DNA of 64,000 nucleotides from Prevotellaceae bacterium (GCA_031271465.1 JAISVR010000005.1:25947-89946); one strand, 5' to 3'; shown: positions 8,985-18,304, counted from the stretch's first letter. The notes: generated from the letters alone by a model not told the origin. Numbers and translations are program-made.

Positions 8985-10826
8985 ATGAAGAATTTCCTCA
9001 TTCTCTTTACCCGATTCCTTCCGCCATACAAACGATATGTGGTTGCGAATATTTTATGCAATTTGCTTTCTACCATATTCAGCCTGTTTTCGTTTGGGAC
9101 GATAATTCCTATTCTGCAAATCCTGTTTGGTATGGAGGGCGAAAACCATTCGTACATTGCATGGGCATGGACAGACAGTTTTAAGGAAATTTTCAACGCT
9201 TTGAAAAATAATATATTTTACATCATTGAACAATATATCCAACATCATGGAGCAAGCACCACGCTGCTGATGCTTGGCGTGTTTTTAGTGGTGATGACGC
9301 TGATGAAAACCGGATTGATGTTTCTTGCCGGTTATTATATGACGCCTATTCAATACGGCGTATTGCGCGACCTGCGCCGGCGACTGTACGACAAAATTGT
9401 AGTTTTGCCTATCGGTTTTTTCTCCGAGGAACGCAAAGGCGATATTATGGCGCGCATGACGGGCGATGTACAGGAAATAGGTAACTCGATAATGAGTTCG
9501 CTCGATATTATTTTCAAAAATCCCGTGATGGTGATTATCTACTTAGCCGTGATGCTGTCTATAAGCTGGCAACTCACGCTGTTTGTTCTCGTACTGCTGC
9601 CTATAGGCGGGCTGATTATCGGACGCGTGGGTAAATCGCTTAAAAAACGCTCTATGCGCGGACAGGTGGAAACGGGCGAACTGCTTTCGCAAATTGAAGA
9701 AACGCTCGGCGGACTGCGTATTGTAAAGGCTTTCAACGCTGAAGAGAAGGTGCGCGCCCGTTTTTCGGAAATCAACGAGCGAGTGCGCCGCACATTCAAC
9801 CGCATGAACCGGAAATACATTTTGGCGCATCCGGTAAGCGAATTTCTTGGCACGGCGATTATCGTAATTGTGATGTGGTACGGCGGTACGCTTATTATCA
9901 ATCAAACAAGTTCAATTACCGCACCGTCGTTTATCTACTATCTGATAATTTTTTACAGCATCATCAATCCTGTAAAAGACATATCGAAAGCCACTTATAC
10001 CATTCAAAAAGGGCTTGCCTCACTCGATCGTGTAGACGCGATACTGAAAGCTGAAAACCCGATTACGGATAAAAAAGATGCGGTTTCGGTACATGGATTT
10101 AAACGCGAAATCGAATTTCGGGCTGTTTCCTTTGCTTATCAGCCCGATGTGTGGGTGTTGCGCGACATCAATCTTAGGATTGAAAAAGGGAAAATGGTGG
10201 CGCTTGTAGGACAGTCGGGTTCGGGAAAATCGACCATGGTAGATTTACTTCCGCGTTTCTACGATGTGCAGCAAGGCGAAATTTTGATTGACGGGAAAAA
10301 TGTGAAGGACATTAAGGTGCACGATTTGCGTGCGCAGATGGGCAATGTGAATCAGGAAGCGATTTTGTTTAACGATTCGTTTTATAATAACATTACCTTC
10401 GGTGTGGAACATGCCACGATGGACGAGGTGATTGCTGCGGCGAAAATTGCCAATGCACACAATTTTATCGTGGCAAGCGAAAACGGCTACGAAACTAATA
10501 TCGGCGACCGTGGGGGTAAACTCTCGGGCGGACAGCGGCAACGCATCAGCATTGCCCGTGCGATACTTAAAAATCCACCCATATTGATACTCGATGAAGC
10601 TACTTCGGCACTCGATACGGAAAGCGAAAAACTTGTACAGGAGGCAATTGATAATCTGATGCAAAACCGCACTTCAATAGTGGTTGCCCACCGCCTTTCA
10701 ACCATCAAGAAAGCCGACCTTATTTGCGTGATGCACGAAGGGCGCATTGTGGAGCGCGGACGACATGACGAACTTATTGCTCTCAATGGTTACTACAAGC
10801 GATTGTGTGATATGCAGTCGTTTTAA
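8985..10826 (+). CDS. MsbA-like ABC exporter (fused permease and ATPase)
   Basis: A 613-residue half-transporter. Residues 1 to about 340 hold six predicted membrane helices. The nucleotide-binding domain follows, with Walker A GQSGSGKST at about 408-416, signature LSGGQRQR at about 516-523, Walker B ILILDEATSALD and the H-loop VAHRLST. The fold and order match MsbA-type lipid or multidrug exporters of the inner membrane. In this phylum such single copies are usually annotated as lipid A exporters, but the sequence does not fix the substrate. It lies downstream of purB, separated by a hairpin, with no clear promoter of its own. Confidence 0.92.
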   Translation: MKNFLILFTRFLPPYKRYVVANILCNLLSTIFSLFSFGTIIPILQILFGMEGENHSYIAWAWTDSFKEIFNALKNNIFYIIEQYIQHHGASTTLLMLGVFLVVMTLMKTGLMFLAGYYMTPIQYGVLRDLRRRLYDKIVVLPIGFFSEERKGDIMARMTGDVQEIGNSIMSSLDIIFKNPVMVIIYLAVMLSISWQLTLFVLVLLPIGGLIIGRVGKSLKKRSMRGQVETGELLSQIEETLGGLRIVKAFNAEEKVRARFSEINERVRRTFNRMNRKYILAHPVSEFLGTAIIVIVMWYGGTLIINQTSSITAPSFIYYLIIFYSIINPVKDISKATYTIQKGLASLDRVDAILKAENPITDKKDAVSVHGFKREIEFRAVSFAYQPDVWVLRDINLRIEKGKMVALVGQSGSGKSTMVDLLPRFYDVQQGEILIDGKNVKDIKVHDLRAQMGNVNQEAILFNDSFYNNITFGVEHATMDEVIAAAKIANAHNFIVASENGYETNIGDRGGKLSGGQRQRISIARAILKNPPILILDEATSALDTESEKLVQEAIDNLMQNRTSIVVAHRLSTIKKADLICVMHEGRIVERGRHDELIALNGYYKRLCDMQSF

Positions 10827-10871
10827 GAGAATCAGACTTTGCCAAAGTTGCCGCTTGTGTGAAACCGCCCG

Positions 10872-11990
10872 TTAGGTACCGGTGTTTTTATCATCTTCAA
10901 CCAATGTATAATTTGCACTTCTTCCTCCTTCTTCTTCCTGTTGCAAAATTCCTTTTTCTATCAAATCTTTAATATCTCTCAGCGCCGTGTCTGAAGATGT
11001 TTTTGTTATTTTCGCCCATTTCGAGGAAGTCAGTTTTCCAAAGAAATCGTCAAACAGTTTGTTTATCATCAGGCGTTGTCGCTCATTGATTGATGTTTCT
11101 TTGTGCTTCTCCCAAAAGTCTGCCTTTTGCACAATATTTTGCATACCTTCTTCGGTATCAAGCAATGCGTGTTTCAAACAAGTCAAAAACCAAACCAACC
11201 ATTGCGTTATGTCGCCCTCGCTGTGCTGTTCTGTTTTGAGCGTTTCGTAATAGATATTTTTTTCTTGTTGAATTTGATTTGACAAACTATAAAATCGCTC
11301 CGAACTATTTTCACTGCGGGCGAGTAGCATATCCGAAATTGCTCTTGCAATTCGTCCGTTTCCGTCATCGAATGGGTGGATAATGATAAACCAAAAATGC
11401 GCAATAGCAGATTTTAAAACAGCGTCAATTATTACGCTATCATCATTTAACCACAGAAGAAATTTATCCATTTCCGCTTTTACATCTTTAGCGGGAACGG
11501 CTTCGTAATGCACTCGTTCTTTTCCCATTGCGCCCGAAACGATTTGCATTTCTTCGCTGCGATATTGCGCAACTTCGATTTTATACATTCCGCTATAACC
11601 TGTTGGAAAAAGCGCGGCGTGCCAGCCAAATAATCTTTCTTCGGTAAGCGGTTTTTTGAAATTCTGCGTAGCATCAAGCATCATTTCTACAACTCCGTCA
11701 ACATTTCGAGGAGAGGAAACAAGTCCTGCCGTATTTATTCCCAAACGACGAGCGATAGAAGAACGAACTTGTTCGTAATTCAACTTTTCGCCCTCTATTT
11801 CCGACGATTTGAGTACATCAAGCGTAAGCATTTCAAGATTTTTTTCCTCTTTCGACGAAAACCCCAATGATTGAACTTGTCCTAAAATTTTGCCCTGTAA
11901 AAGACGAACTTCTCCCAATGCCGCACTCACAGCCGCATTTTGCCAACTGAAATCTGTCCAATTTTTGTATTGATAAATGTATTTAGCCAT
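10872..11990 (-). CDS. Fic family protein with N-terminal inhibitory helix
   Basis: A 372-residue Fic protein that probably transfers AMP or another nucleotide to a target protein. The N-terminal domain resembles DUF4172 and carries an inhibition motif of the form (S/T)xxxE(G/N): Ser62, Glu66, Gly67. This makes it a class II enzyme, with Glu66 expected to block the ATP site. The catalytic motif HPFDDGNGRIAR is intact at 205-216. The last 60 residues resemble a winged helix (SDTALRDIKDLIEKGIL), suggesting DNA binding or dimerisation. It stands alone, convergent to the exporter gene, with no antitoxin gene next to it, consistent with built-in inhibition. Confidence 0.93.
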   Translation of the reverse strand: MAKYIYQYKNWTDFSWQNAAVSAALGEVRLLQGKILGQVQSLGFSSKEEKNLEMLTLDVLKSSEIEGEKLNYEQVRSSIARRLGINTAGLVSSPRNVDGVVEMMLDATQNFKKPLTEERLFGWHAALFPTGYSGMYKIEVAQYRSEEMQIVSGAMGKERVHYEAVPAKDVKAEMDKFLLWLNDDSVIIDAVLKSAIAHFWFIIIHPFDDGNGRIARAISDMLLARSENSSERFYSLSNQIQQEKNIYYETLKTEQHSEGDITQWLVWFLTCLKHALLDTEEGMQNIVQKADFWEKHKETSINERQRLMINKLFDDFFGKLTSSKWAKITKTSSDTALRDIKDLIEKGILQQEEEGGRSANYTLVEDDKNTGT

Positions 11991-12207
11991 ATCAAACTAA
12001 TTATGCGGTAAAAGTATAAAGTATTTTCCGCATTTTTGCGGCGAATAAACTGTTTTTTTACCGCAAAATTATTTAATTATTTAATTTTCAGTCAATTAAT
12101 TTAAAATCGGTGGATAGTAATGATTATCTTTTGTCGTTTGCTTTCAAAACGATTATCTCTGTCTTTTTCTCCACTCGTTACAAATTCATATACAAATCCG
12201 GTTACCA

Positions 12208-13515
12208 TCAATTCGAACTCCCCGAACCCGACACATTCCCTTTAGCATCCGATTTATTGATAAAAGCAATGCGTTCTGCCTTGGCAATAAAACCGGGGTC
12301 TATTTCCAAGCCCATGCCGGGTGTGGTAGGTACTTTTATTTTTCCATCTACGATTTTAAAATCGGGCGTGTACCACGAAGGCGTTTCCTGCGATTTACGC
12401 CAGGGATATTCCATCATCGGCAAGGCATTTTTTGTACAGGAAGCAAATTGCAAAATATTGACCGAAGTTGCGCGGGTTTGTGTGTTATGCGGAACAATAT
12501 TTATACCCATTCGTTCGGCAAGACGAGCCACTCGTATGGTGCGGATAAGTCCGCCGTTGTAGTTGATGTCGGGCTGAACAATGCTCATCATGTGGTTCTT
12601 TAAACCCCACCAGAAAAGCCACAGGCTTGAATCCTGTTCGCCGGCGGCAATCGGAATATTCAGTGCTTTGGCAACCGCTTGCGTGTCCGAAAGCAGTTGA
12701 AACGGACAAGGTTCTTCAAAAAATGAATAATTCAGGCTTTCGAGCATTCGTCCCACTTCGATAGCTTCTTTTACGGTATACGAACCGTTGGCATCGGCAG
12801 CAAGGATAATATCGTTGCCCAACTGTTTGCGCGAAAGTTCGAGCAGTGTTTTTGTGCGATTCGGGTAGGGGTCGTATTTTTGCATGCGCCCGCCGATTTT
12901 GAATTTCACGGATTTTGCTCCCGTTTCTTCCACACCACGCGCATAAATGGCAATTTCCTCTTCGGCAGTCAGTTCGCGCGCCGAGCCGGATAGATAAACA
13001 GGAATTTCGTTGCGCCACACGCCGCCCAAGAGTTCTCCGACGGGTTTACGGGCAATTTTTCCCAACATATCGAGCACGCTTTGCTCCACATACGCCACCG
13101 GACACCACAGAGCCAAACCCGCCAGTTTGTAGTTGGCACGATAAACCGAATCGACCAGCGTTTCAATATCGCGGGCATCTTTGCCGATAAAATGCGGGGC
13201 AATCAATCGTTCGAAAATAGGCAGGAAATCAATAATTTGTTTGGTACCGATAAGACCTTCCGCGCCATCTTTGGAACGGGTGCGTACAAAATAGTTCGAG
13301 CCGTTTTTCAACAGTTCGATTGATTCGATAATAACCGGCGACGAGATTTGTCCATGCAAATTAAACATCGGAGCCGTGAAATCGGCTTCATTGAAATCGA
13401 GCGAAACTGTACTTCTTTTTTCTACATTGGTAAGAGCAGATAATTGTTGCGGTATGGCAGCTAATGCGGCGCTTGCAGCAGCGGTTTTCAACCATTGACG
13501 GCGTGTAAATTTCAT
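12208..13515 (-). CDS. Tat-exported enolase-superfamily protein (mandelate racemase/muconate lactonizing group)
   Basis: A 435-residue protein with a twin-arginine signal: RRQWLK at 5-10 followed by an Ala-rich segment ending near QQLSA. The barrel domain has the superfamily residues: VKFKIGG (Lys-x-Lys), LAADANG, FFEEPCP, IAAGEQD, QPDINYNGG and VPHNTQT, the last with the general-base histidine. These suggest an acid-sugar dehydratase or racemase, but the substrate cannot be read from sequence. Export is notable, as most relatives are cytosolic. The last few residues (VSGSGSSN) look non-conserved. No sugar catabolic genes are adjacent. Confidence 0.88.
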   Translation of the reverse strand: MKFTRRQWLKTAAASAALAAIPQQLSALTNVEKRSTVSLDFNEADFTAPMFNLHGQISSPVIIESIELLKNGSNYFVRTRSKDGAEGLIGTKQIIDFLPIFERLIAPHFIGKDARDIETLVDSVYRANYKLAGLALWCPVAYVEQSVLDMLGKIARKPVGELLGGVWRNEIPVYLSGSARELTAEEEIAIYARGVEETGAKSVKFKIGGRMQKYDPYPNRTKTLLELSRKQLGNDIILAADANGSYTVKEAIEVGRMLESLNYSFFEEPCPFQLLSDTQAVAKALNIPIAAGEQDSSLWLFWWGLKNHMMSIVQPDINYNGGLIRTIRVARLAERMGINIVPHNTQTRATSVNILQFASCTKNALPMMEYPWRKSQETPSWYTPDFKIVDGKIKVPTTPGMGLEIDPGFIAKAERIAFINKSDAKGNVSGSGSSN

Positions 13516-13548
13516 AGGGATTGATTTTTATTGTTTTTTAGTTCACCG

Positions 13549-13556
13549 CAAAGATA
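13549..13556 (-). promoter_or_regulatory. -7 box (TATCTTTG) for the enolase-superfamily gene
   Basis: TATCTTTG on the minus strand, 33 bp before the ATG at 13515. The candidate MITE starts only 8 bp upstream of this box, so the region where an upstream TTTG box would lie belongs to the element. Confidence 0.55.
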
Positions 13557-13563
13557 AAAAAAT

Positions 13564-13792
13564 ATGCTTATCCGTAAAACTACCCCAAAAAACAATAGTT
13601 AGCTTCGCTGAACGCTGTTTCGGTGCCATGCACCTGAATAGTTAATGTGTTTTTTTATTTCTACAACTATTTACGGCACGCTGTACCTTTATTATAAAAT
13701 AGGATAACTGCAGCGCAGCATATTTTTGTAGCCAATTTAAGTAAGCTGCGGAGCTGCGTAATTTAATGTTGGGTAGTTTTGAGGATAAGCAT
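13564..13792. mobile_element. candidate MITE, 229 bp, with 22-bp terminal inverted repeats
   Basis: The ends at 13564-13585 and 13771-13792 are inverted copies with 20 of 22 matches (starting ATGCTTATCC). The same 9-mer TAAAAAAAT lies directly before the left end (13555-13563) and one base after the right end (13794-13802), as a target duplication would. No open reading frame of note is inside. The A-run makes the duplication less certain. The 13516-14082 gap otherwise holds the promoter of the enolase-like gene, a direct repeat and the promoter of the next gene. Confidence 0.55.
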
Positions 13793-13931
13793 TTAAAAAA
13801 ATTATGCTTTATCGATAAACTTAATAAATCGATTGTCGTTGCTCAACAACCTGTAAGCAATGCCGACAGAGCAGTGCAAATCTGAACTAAATAATCATTA
13901 CGCCATAATTGCTCCATTTGCACCGTGTAAA

Positions 13932-14003
13932 TACACTGAATTTATTAAACTCACTATGTTTTCACATTGAAATGCACGGAATTTGCTAAACTCACTCTAT
14001 TTT
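13932..14003. repeat. two imperfect 31-bp direct repeats
   Basis: Copies at 13932-13962 and 13973-14003 match at 25 of 31 positions with a 41-bp period; both contain TAAACTCACT. They lie 80-150 bp before the unknown gene at 14083, just upstream of its promoter box. Confidence 0.6.
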
Positions 14004-14037
14004 GAAAGGGAAAACATAACAATTATAGAATAATTAA

Positions 14038-14045
14038 TATATTTG
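14038..14045 (+). promoter_or_regulatory. -7 box (TATATTTG) for the 222-residue gene
   Basis: TATATTTG fits TAnnTTTG and lies 37 bp before the ATG at 14083. No TTTG is found at the 19-bp position. Confidence 0.5.
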
Positions 14046-14082
14046 CACAGAAAAAAATAAAAAACTTTTAAAATTTAATAGA

Positions 14083-14751
14083 ATGGAAGAAAAAGAAGCG
14101 AAAAAAGCAAAAAAAAGCAACCTGCCCGGCAAGGAAGCCGACCTGAACACCGTTGCCACAGAAGTTGCAGCCGTGTGGGTGAAACATCCGAAAATCACCC
14201 TGTTGTGGACCGATGCAGAAAAATTCGAGCAGGCAGTAACTACTTTTGGTACATCATATGCCGAACGCGAAGATGCCAAAGGTACCCGACAAGGCGTAAC
14301 ACAAAGCCTCAAAGAATTAAACAGCGAAATAAACAACTCTGTTGAGCAGCTGAAAGTTTATTTGGCAGCAACTTACAGCAAAAAAACAGCAGCAGCTCAT
14401 TATGCAAGCCTGGGCATTGTAAAAGAGAAAAGCGGCTACAAATTACCGGTAGATAACGACCGCAGACTCTACGCCATGGAGCAGCTAATTAAAGGATTAG
14501 AGCAACACGGATTGAGCGAAGGCAAACTCGGTACAGCCTACTGGAGAGAAATAGCAACGCGTTTTGCCCAGCTGAAAAAACAGGCGGCAGAAGCAGACAA
14601 AAATTCTGCCCGGCATGTAAGCATCAAAGCCGAGCAAAAAGTACAGATACGCAAAACTCTCAATGCGCTGATAAGCGTTATCAAAGGAAACTACCCCGAT
14701 ACCTGGAAAGAAGAACTGCGGGTATGGGGCTTTCAGAAAGAAAAATATTAA
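14083..14751 (+). CDS. conserved-looking all-helical hypothetical protein
   Basis: A 222-residue protein I do not recognise. It starts with a very Lys-rich segment (about residues 2-15), then appears almost wholly alpha-helical, with a middle part reading NNSVEQLKVYLAATYSKKTA and a tail rich in Lys and Trp (YPDTWKEELRVWGFQKEKY). There is no signal peptide, membrane helix or known catalytic motif. GC content and codon use resemble the housekeeping genes, not the AT-rich cassette. It stands alone with its own promoter box and is followed by a large hairpin repeat at 14787-14885. Confidence 0.75.
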   Translation: MEEKEAKKAKKSNLPGKEADLNTVATEVAAVWVKHPKITLLWTDAEKFEQAVTTFGTSYAEREDAKGTRQGVTQSLKELNSEINNSVEQLKVYLAATYSKKTAAAHYASLGIVKEKSGYKLPVDNDRRLYAMEQLIKGLEQHGLSEGKLGTAYWREIATRFAQLKKQAAEADKNSARHVSIKAEQKVQIRKTLNALISVIKGNYPDTWKEELRVWGFQKEKY

Positions 14752-14786
14752 AAACCTGTCCCAGCCCCCCTTTAGGTAAAAGTATT

Positions 14787-14885
14787 TTTACCACAAAGTT
14801 CACTAAGTTGTACGCAAAGAGCACAAAGAATTATTATCAATCATTTGTGCTCTTTGTCATTTTTCTTTGCAACCCTTGTGGTAAA
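14787..14885. repeat. large imperfect inverted repeat (ACCACAAAG family)
   Basis: Outer arms TTTACCACAAAG (14787-14798) and CTTGTGGTAAA (14875-14885), and inner perfect arms CAAAGAGCACAAA (14815-14827) and TTTGTGCTCTTTG (14844-14856). The right arm is followed by a T-run, so it can end transcription of the 14083 gene. The rest of the 14752-15046 gap shows nothing else I can name. Confidence 0.65.
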
Positions 14886-15046
14886 GTTTTTTTTTGAATT
14901 TTAAGACAGCCTCGATATTAAAGCCATAGTTGTAGTTAATTCAAGTTGCTACCTAATTAAAATTACAGCTCGGTAGAAAAAGTGTTCCTGCATAAACCGG
15001 CATTCCGTTAGGAATGCAACCTTATTTTGTATAGTTAATAGTTTCT

Positions 15047-16000
15047 TCAATAATTCTTGTTCAGCCATTTGAGCATTTCTTCGGGCGTTTTATGGCGGCG
15101 ACGGCGAGCGTAATCGATAAGCTGCTCGGGCGAGATTTTGCCGATGTTGAAATAATGCGCTTCGGGGTGAGCGATGGTGATGCCGCAGATGGAAGCACCG
15201 GGTATCATGGCTCCGTTTTTGGTGAGTTGAATACCTATTTCACTGAGCGGAAGAATAGGTTGCAGGTCGAAAATAACCGACTGGTCGGGTAGGGAAGGGT
15301 AGCCCACTGCGGGACGAATGCCCGTGTAACGCGCTTTAAGCATATCGGCAATGCTCAGCTTCTCGTTTGCTGCGTAGCCCCAATACTGTTTACGGATTTT
15401 TTCGTGCAGCCATTCGGCAGCAGCTTCAACAAGGCGGTCGGCAAGAGTTTTTACAAGAATGGCGTTGTAGTGATCATTTTGAGCTTCAAAGTTGCGTGCC
15501 AAATCGTCAGCACCGTGCACCACGACGGCAAACGAACCGCAATAATCTGCCGCAGGCGATACAAAATCGCAAAGCGACCAATATATGCCGTCCCTGCTAA
15601 ATTCCTGCTGTCGGAGCGTAGGCAGGTAAATTTCTTTTTCTTGATAAAAAAATACGATACCTTCGTTGCGACTCTGTGCGGGAAACAGTCCAACAATGCC
15701 TTTTGCAGCAAGCTGTCCGCTTATTTGCTTCAATAATGCCAATGCGTCGCGATAAAGCGATAAAGCTTCACGGGCTTTGGGGCGGTCTGTTTCGGAAAAT
15801 CCTTGCAACCATGTGGTGGAGCAAGCTTCGCAATCGCACAAGGCAGAGTTTATGTTATCGTATTTTCCGCTTAATTTCCAAGCCGAAAAGAAAAACCGCC
15901 AGTCGATGTAAGCTACAAGCTCATCGATTGAAATGTCGTTCAAAATGGTGATTCCGAGCGCATTCGGTTTAGTAGGGATATATGTATATTTATTTTTCAA
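15047..16000 (-). CDS. stand-alone methionine synthase activation (AdoMet-binding) domain protein
   Basis: A 317-residue protein matching only the C-terminal reactivation domain of cobalamin-dependent methionine synthase MetH. The AdoMet-binding motif RPAVGYPSLPD (R-x-x-x-G-Y-P) is intact, as are DFVSP..DYCGSFAV, EWLHEKIRKQYWGYA and GAMIPGASICGITIAHPEAHYFNIGKI. The length equals this single domain (about 330 residues in E. coli MetH). No homocysteine, folate or cobalamin domain is encoded next to it. In the family this domain holds AdoMet for reductive methylation of inactive cob(II)alamin. Here it must act in trans on a split MetH or another corrinoid enzyme elsewhere. A CDCEAC segment near residue 55 is additional. 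Confidence 0.85.
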   Translation of the reverse strand: MKNKYTYIPTKPNALGITILNDISIDELVAYIDWRFFFSAWKLSGKYDNINSALCDCEACSTTWLQGFSETDRPKAREALSLYRDALALLKQISGQLAAKGIVGLFPAQSRNEGIVFFYQEKEIYLPTLRQQEFSRDGIYWSLCDFVSPAADYCGSFAVVVHGADDLARNFEAQNDHYNAILVKTLADRLVEAAAEWLHEKIRKQYWGYAANEKLSIADMLKARYTGIRPAVGYPSLPDQSVIFDLQPILPLSEIGIQLTKNGAMIPGASICGITIAHPEAHYFNIGKISPEQLIDYARRRRHKTPEEMLKWLNKNY

Positions 16001-16019
16001 TAGCTAAAAAAATTATTCC

Positions 16020-16979
16020 TTAGTCAAAAAACTTTTTTACAAAAGCTTTTATAAATCCGAAACCGTAGCCAAAGAGTTGTGTAAACGAAGTTACAACAGA
16101 CAATAAGCCGATTTTTAAACTTTTGTTTTTTAAGGAAGAATCGATAAAAATAAGCAAACAAAACAGCAAAACAGGTAAAATTAATAACGGAATGAAAACA
16201 CTTGCAACAAGCAATAAAAGCACTCCGATACTAAACACAGCCGGCAGGAAATGAACAATTTTCAATGCGCCCGGATAATCGGGATGTCGTTGCCACAAAG
16301 CAATACGAGCCTCGCCCGAATGTTTTACCTGCTTGAAAAACTGTTGCAGGTCAGTTCGGCGTTTGTGATACACGGTGGCGTTTTGCAACAATCGAACGGA
16401 GTAACCCGCTTTGTAAAGCCGAATGCTCAGGTCAATATCTTCGCCGTAACGCATGGCAGCAAAACCTCCTATGGCTTCGAAAGCTGTTTTGCCCACACCG
16501 AGGTTAAAACTCCGCGGATGAAATCGCTCCATCTGTTTTTTCCCACCACGAATACCGCCGGTAGTAAAAAAAGAAGTCATAGCATAATTAACCGCCTTTT
16601 GCATGTCCGAAAACGAAGTATCTGCCGCATCGGCACCGCCAAAAGCATCGCAATAGTTATCTGTAAGTTCCGTGCGCACATTTCGTAAGTATTCGCGGGG
16701 CACAATCACATCAGAATCCAGAATTATCAGGTAGTTACCGCTGCTATGCCTTGCGCCGTAGTTGCGGCTGTCACCCGGACCCGAATTTTCCTTATAGAAA
16801 TAATGCAAGTTCAGCCGGTCGGTATATTTTTTACACACATCCTCGCAGGAAATAGTTGAACCGTCTTCTACCACCACCACTTCAAAATCGCTGTCAGTTT
16901 GTGCAGTTAAGCTGTGCAGCAACTCGTCAATTTCGTCGGGACGATTGTAAACCGGTATAACTATTGAAAAATTCAGCAT
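16020..16979 (-). CDS. family 2 glycosyltransferase with C-terminal membrane helices
   Basis: A 319-residue GT-A fold enzyme. FSIVIPVYNRPDEIDELL opens the nucleotide-sugar fold, with VVVEDGS and the metal-binding LILDSDVIVP (DxD-like). A later YGEDIDLSIRLYKAGY carries the catalytic ED. Two hydrophobic segments follow near residues 245-300, placing the enzyme at the inner membrane. It likely builds a cell-surface glycan; donor and acceptor are unknown. A TTG six bases upstream would add two residues, but the ATG at 16979 is preferred. It lies between purD and the MetH-like gene on the same strand. Confidence 0.9.
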   Translation of the reverse strand: MLNFSIVIPVYNRPDEIDELLHSLTAQTDSDFEVVVVEDGSTISCEDVCKKYTDRLNLHYFYKENSGPGDSRNYGARHSSGNYLIILDSDVIVPREYLRNVRTELTDNYCDAFGGADAADTSFSDMQKAVNYAMTSFFTTGGIRGGKKQMERFHPRSFNLGVGKTAFEAIGGFAAMRYGEDIDLSIRLYKAGYSVRLLQNATVYHKRRTDLQQFFKQVKHSGEARIALWQRHPDYPGALKIVHFLPAVFSIGVLLLLVASVFIPLLILPVLLFCLLIFIDSSLKNKSLKIGLLSVVTSFTQLFGYGFGFIKAFVKKFFD

Positions 16980-16996
16980 GGACAATCTCGTCGTTT

Positions 16997-18268
16997 TTAT
17001 TTCAAGTCGAAACCAATATCGGAACGGAAATATTTTTTATCGTAAGTAATAATATTTGCATTTTTAAAAGATTGAGCCAAAGCTTCCTCTTTCGTGTTAC
17101 CATACGAACTGACGGCAATAACGCGCCCGCCGTTGCTAACAATTTTGCCGTCAATCATAGTTGTTCCGGCGTGAAAAACGATGCTATCCTGTACCTTGTC
17201 CAAACCGGTAATAACCTTTCCTTTTTCAAAAGCTTCGGGGTAACCGCCCGACACAAGCATCACCGTAACTGCATAGCGCGGATCAATTTCAAGCGATTTT
17301 TCATCAAGATTTCCTGCTGCCACCCCTTCGAGCAGTTCCACCAAATCGGATTTTATACGCAACATTACCGCTTCCGTTTCCGGGTCGCCCATACGCGCGT
17401 TGTATTCAATAGTATAAGGCTCGCCGTTCACGCTAATCAGTCCGAAAAAAATAAACCCTTTGTAATCAATATTCTCCGAACGAAGACCTTCGACAGTCGG
17501 TTTAATAATCCGTTCCTCCACCTTTTGCATAAATAAATTGTCGGCAAACGAAACGGGCGAAACGGCACCCATTCCGCCGGTATTCAATCCTGTGTCGCCC
17601 TCGCCAATACGCTTGTAATCTTTTGCCACAGGAAGAATTTTGTAGTGTTCGCCATCGGTAAGTACAAAAACCGAACATTCGATACCCGACAAAAATTCCT
17701 CAATAACCACGGTTTTGCTTGCCGCACCAAATTTGCCTTCAAGCATATTTTTCAGTTCGGCAATAGCTTCGTTTAAATCATTGATAATCAACACACCTTT
17801 GCCGGCAGCCAGTCCGTCGGCTTTAAGTACAAAAGGAGCTTCGAGGCTTTGTAAAAATGCGATTCCATTGTCGATAGAATCTGTCGTAACACTCAAATAT
17901 TTTGCCGTTGGGATATTGTGGCGCATCATAAATTGCTTGGAAAAATCCTTACTCCCTTCAAGTTGCGCACCCGTTTTAGAAGGTCCAATCACGGGAATAT
18001 GGTGCAGCGATTCGTCGTTTTTGAAAAAATCGTAAACCCCTTTTACCAGCGGATCCTCGGGACCCACTACCACCATGTCGATATCTTTGTCGATAACAGC
18101 TTTTTTTAGTCCCTCAAAATTATCGGCAGCAATCGGCAGATTTGTACCGGCATTTGAAGTTCCCGCGTTTCCGGGCGCAATATAAAGGTTTTTTACTTTG
18201 GGGCTTTGCCCTATTTTCCATGCGATAGCGTGCTCCCTACCGCCCGAGCCGAGAAGAAGAATATTCAT
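16997..18268 (-). CDS. purD: phosphoribosylamine-glycine ligase
   Basis: A 423-residue ATP-grasp enzyme of purine synthesis (GAR synthetase). [18 protein letters not shown] is the classic N-terminus, which fixes the start at 18268, 48 bp inside the open frame. Other blocks are [62 protein letters not shown] and [14 protein letters not shown] promoter box lies 28-35 bp upstream of the ATG. Length is normal. The glycosyltransferase gene begins only 17 bp after its stop, so the two may share a transcript. Confidence 0.97.
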   Translation of the reverse strand: MNILLLGSGGREHAIAWKIGQSPKVKNLYIAPGNAGTSNAGTNLPIAADNFEGLKKAVIDKDIDMVVVGPEDPLVKGVYDFFKNDESLHHIPVIGPSKTGAQLEGSKDFSKQFMMRHNIPTAKYLSVTTDSIDNGIAFLQSLEAPFVLKADGLAAGKGVLIINDLNEAIAELKNMLEGKFGAASKTVVIEEFLSGIECSVFVLTDGEHYKILPVAKDYKRIGEGDTGLNTGGMGAVSPVSFADNLFMQKVEERIIKPTVEGLRSENIDYKGFIFFGLISVNGEPYTIEYNARMGDPETEAVMLRIKSDLVELLEGVAAGNLDEKSLEIDPRYAVTVMLVSGGYPEAFEKGKVITGLDKVQDSIVFHAGTTMIDGKIVSNGGRVIAVSSYGNTKEEALAQSFKNANIITYDKKYFRSDIGFDLK

Positions 18269-18296
18269 TGTGAAATTTAATTTTTGACAGAGAGCG

Positions 18297-18304
18297 CAAA
18301 GGTA
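18297..18304 (-). promoter_or_regulatory. -7 box (TACCTTTG) for purD
   Basis: TACCTTTG on the minus strand, 28 bp before the purD ATG at 18268; it supports that start over the longer frame, whose first codons would contain the promoter. Confidence 0.6.
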
